A stretch of DNA of 6,460 nucleotides from Synechococcus sp. HW_metabat.54. GTDB taxonomy: Bacteria; Cyanobacteriota; Cyanobacteriia; PCC-6307; Cyanobiaceae. Position 1 is the first letter of the stretch; each line of letters opens with the position of its first letter. The stretch is from assembly GCA_018623675.1 (NCBI GenBank), contig JAAZVJ010000058.1:1-6460 (forward strand). Direction: 5' to 3'. The position numbers were made by a program, and so were the translations under genes. Of the stretch, positions 5,034 through 6,460 are shown in pieces. The notes under the pieces were generated by a model. The model saw only the letters and a program-made list of their open reading frames with translations, had not been told where the DNA came from and made no database searches.

Positions 5034-6341
5034 ATGGCCGGATCAGGCAGCCCGCAGCCGAAACAACCCAAGGCGCAGAAGCCCTCTGCCGAGCTCAAAC
5101 CCCCGCAGGTGATGCAGATCACCCGCAAGGACGATCAAGAACGGCTGCGTCGTGAGGCTGAAGAAGCCCGAGCAGCAGCAGAAGCGGCTCTTGAGCGGGC
5201 ACGAGAACTGGAGCGGGCTGCCCAGGAAGCTGGTGCGCAAGCGCCAACGGCACCTACCCGTCCATCAGCCCCCGCAGCGAAGGCAGCCTCACCTGCACCT
5301 GTCTCCGATGACGACCTCTTTGACACTTCCGGGCTGGAAGGTCTGACCATGGCCGATCTGCTCGGCCCCGCTGACCGCAAACCCCGCTCGAACAAGGGAA
5401 GCAGCGTCCAAGCAGACCAAAGCCAAGCCGCGGCCCGCAGCCGCAGCGTTGACGACTTCGACTTCGACGAAGAAGCCTTCCTGGCCGCTCTGGATGAAAA
5501 CGAGCCTGTCGGCACCACCGGCGATGTGGTCGCTGGCACGGTGATTGGCCTGGAGAGCGACGGTGTCTACGTCGACATTGGTGGCAAAGCACCCGGCTTC
5601 ATGCCCAAGAGCGAATGCGGGCTGGGCGTGATTACCAACCTCAAGGAGCGCTTCCCCAAAGGGTTGGAAATCGAGGTGCTGGTGACCCGTGAGCAAAACG
5701 CTGACGGCATGGTCACCATCAGCTGCAGAGCCCTCGCTCTCCGCCAGAGCTGGGACAAGGTGAAGCAGCTTGAGAAAGAAGGCAAGGTGGTGCAGGTGAA
5801 AGTGAGCGGTTTCAACCGCGGAGGCGTGACCTGCGACCTCGAAGGGCTGCGCGGCTTCATCCCCCGTTCCCAGCTCCAGGACGGTGAAAACCATGAAGCA
5901 CTTGTGGGCAAGACCCTTGGCGTGGCTTTCCTGGAAGTGAATTCAGAAACCCGGAAATTGGTGTTGTCTGAGAAACGGGCTGCCACGGCGGCTCGCTTCG
6001 CCGAACTGGAGGTGGGGCAACTGGTGGAAGGCACCGTGGTGGCCGTGAAGCCCTACGGCTTCTTCGTGGATCTCGGCGGCATCAGCGGACTGCTGCATCA
6101 ATCCATGATCACCGGGGGCAGCATGCGCTCCTTGCGGGAAGTGTTTGACCAGGGCGATGTGGTGAAGGCCCTGATCACCGAGCTCGACCCTGGCCGTGGC
6201 CGGATCGCCCTCAATACAGCAATGCTCGAGGGCCAACCCGGTGAACTGTTAATTGAAAAGGACAAAGTGATGGCTGAAGCTGTCGATCGAGCCAATCGTG
6301 CTCGTAACGTCCTCAGGCAACAGGAACAATCAGCTGGATGA
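5034..6341 (+). CDS. S1 RNA-binding domain protein, three S1 repeats with N-terminal coiled coil (ribosomal protein S1-like)
   Basis: The 435-aa protein probably binds single-stranded RNA and acts in translation or mRNA handling. Residues 1-28 are Pro/Lys/Gln-rich. Residues 29-66 form a charged Ala/Glu/Arg helix that looks like a coiled coil, followed by an Ala/Pro linker and an acidic stretch (DDFDFDEEAFLAALDE, 140-155). Three S1 domains follow: about 160-233 (GTVIGLESDGVYVDIGGKAPGF), 243-316 (VKVSGFNRGGVTCDLEGLRGFIP), and 324-398 (GTVVAVKPYGFFVDLGGISGLL). The tail is a basic helix. Plant and cyanobacterial S1 proteins also have three S1 repeats; the N-terminal extension suggests the second S1 paralog (annotated rps1b/Nbp1-like in related genomes, from memory) rather than the main ribosomal S1. 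The start at 5034 has a weak AGGGG before it; ATG at 5112 is an alternative. It overlaps the next gene by 4 bp. Confidence 0.9.
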   Translation: MAGSGSPQPKQPKAQKPSAELKPPQVMQITRKDDQERLRREAEEARAAAEAALERARELERAAQEAGAQAPTAPTRPSAPAAKAASPAPVSDDDLFDTSGLEGLTMADLLGPADRKPRSNKGSSVQADQSQAAARSRSVDDFDFDEEAFLAALDENEPVGTTGDVVAGTVIGLESDGVYVDIGGKAPGFMPKSECGLGVITNLKERFPKGLEIEVLVTREQNADGMVTISCRALALRQSWDKVKQLEKEGKVVQVKVSGFNRGGVTCDLEGLRGFIPRSQLQDGENHEALVGKTLGVAFLEVNSETRKLVLSEKRAATAARFAELEVGQLVEGTVVAVKPYGFFVDLGGISGLLHQSMITGGSMRSLREVFDQGDVVKALITELDPGRGRIALNTAMLEGQPGELLIEKDKVMAEAVDRANRARNVLRQQEQSAG

Positions 6342-6460
6342 TCGCGGCCGTCCCGTCCCGCCAAACCTCCCTTGATCGCAAGGCCGATTGGGAACTGGAT
6401 TTTTACTCCAGACCGATTCTCGAGCCCGATGGCAAGAAACGCTGGGAATTGCTGATCAGC
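6338..6460 (+). CDS. Tab2/Atab2-family RNA-binding protein, N-terminal part (cut by right window edge)
   Basis: Tab2 (Chlamydomonas) and ATAB2 (Arabidopsis) are RNA-binding factors needed for translation of photosystem mRNAs, notably psaB; the family is found in cyanobacteria, algae and plants. The 41 codons visible here contain the family's opening signature, DWELDFYSRPILEPDG (17-32) then KKRWELLI (33-40). The start ATG at 6338 overlaps the TGA stop of the S1-domain gene (ATGA), indicating a shared mRNA and translational coupling; no separate Shine-Dalgarno sequence sits close to it. The frame is open to the window end. Because only the N-terminus is present, the identification rests on this motif, but it is distinctive. 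Confidence 0.85.
   Translation, partial: MIAAVPSRQTSLDRKADWELDFYSRPILEPDGKKRWELLIS

Noticed and set aside
4964..5128. Creatininase starts at 5128 or 5035
   Set aside because: The added residues are Cys/Gly/Pro-rich, carry no family motif, and overlap the divergent S1-domain gene; the 273-aa form already covers the full domain.
5289..5894. Open frame of 201 codons on the minus strand within the S1-domain gene
   Set aside because: Shadow of a GC-rich coding sequence with S1 domains on the plus strand; composition is atypical and no motif was found.
1..6460. Signs of mobile DNA, CRISPR, tRNA/rRNA or HIP1 (GCGATCGC) sites
   Set aside because: No direct-repeat arrays, transposase motifs, cloverleaf sequence or exact HIP1 octamer were found by reading; the content is core housekeeping genes.

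Overview
The window looks like the chromosome of a marine picocyanobacterium (Synechococcus / Cyanobium / high-GC Prochlorococcus type). The DNA is GC-rich and tightly packed. It carries the cyanobacteria-specific pair for alkane synthesis, aldehyde-deformylating oxygenase (ado) and acyl-ACP reductase (aar), next to accA, a short-chain dehydrogenase and folE. It also carries the start of a Tab2-type gene, a family confined to oxygenic phototrophs. The ADO reading frame is 243 aa and its six metal ligands fall at the residue numbers of the structurally characterised Prochlorococcus MIT9313 enzyme.

Layout: a leftward (minus-strand) run goes from about 4963 down to 1. In transcription order it is creatininase-family hydrolase (4963-4142), ado (4064-3333), aar (3198-2158), accA (2129-1140), SDR (1115-408) and folE (from 397, running off the left edge). 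Gaps within aar-accA-SDR-folE are only 28, 24 and 10 bp, so these four probably form one transcription unit. The creatininase-ado gap is 77 bp. The ado-aar gap is 134 bp and is unusually structured: four inverted repeats, one containing an exact GTA-N8-TAC (NtcA-type) core. To the right, a divergent plus-strand pair begins: a three-S1-domain RNA-binding protein with an N-terminal coiled coil (5034-6341), followed with a 4-bp ATGA overlap by a Tab2/Atab2-family gene that runs off the right edge.

Biology: AccA helps make malonyl-CoA for fatty acid synthesis. AAR reduces fatty acyl-ACP to the fatty aldehyde, and ADO converts the aldehyde to an odd-chain alkane or alkene plus formate. The SDR could act on an acyl, aldehyde or ketone substrate but is unassigned. 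FolE starts tetrahydrofolate/pterin synthesis and has no evident metabolic link. The S1/Tab2 pair suggests a separate translation-control unit.

The genes belong to known families and I do not see a convincing new system. The parts worth a second look are the structured ado-aar intergenic region, the palindrome abutting the ado start codon, the nearly touching divergent starts at the creatininase/S1 junction, and the coupled S1-Tab2 operon. No tRNA, rRNA, CRISPR array, insertion sequence or prophage feature was seen.
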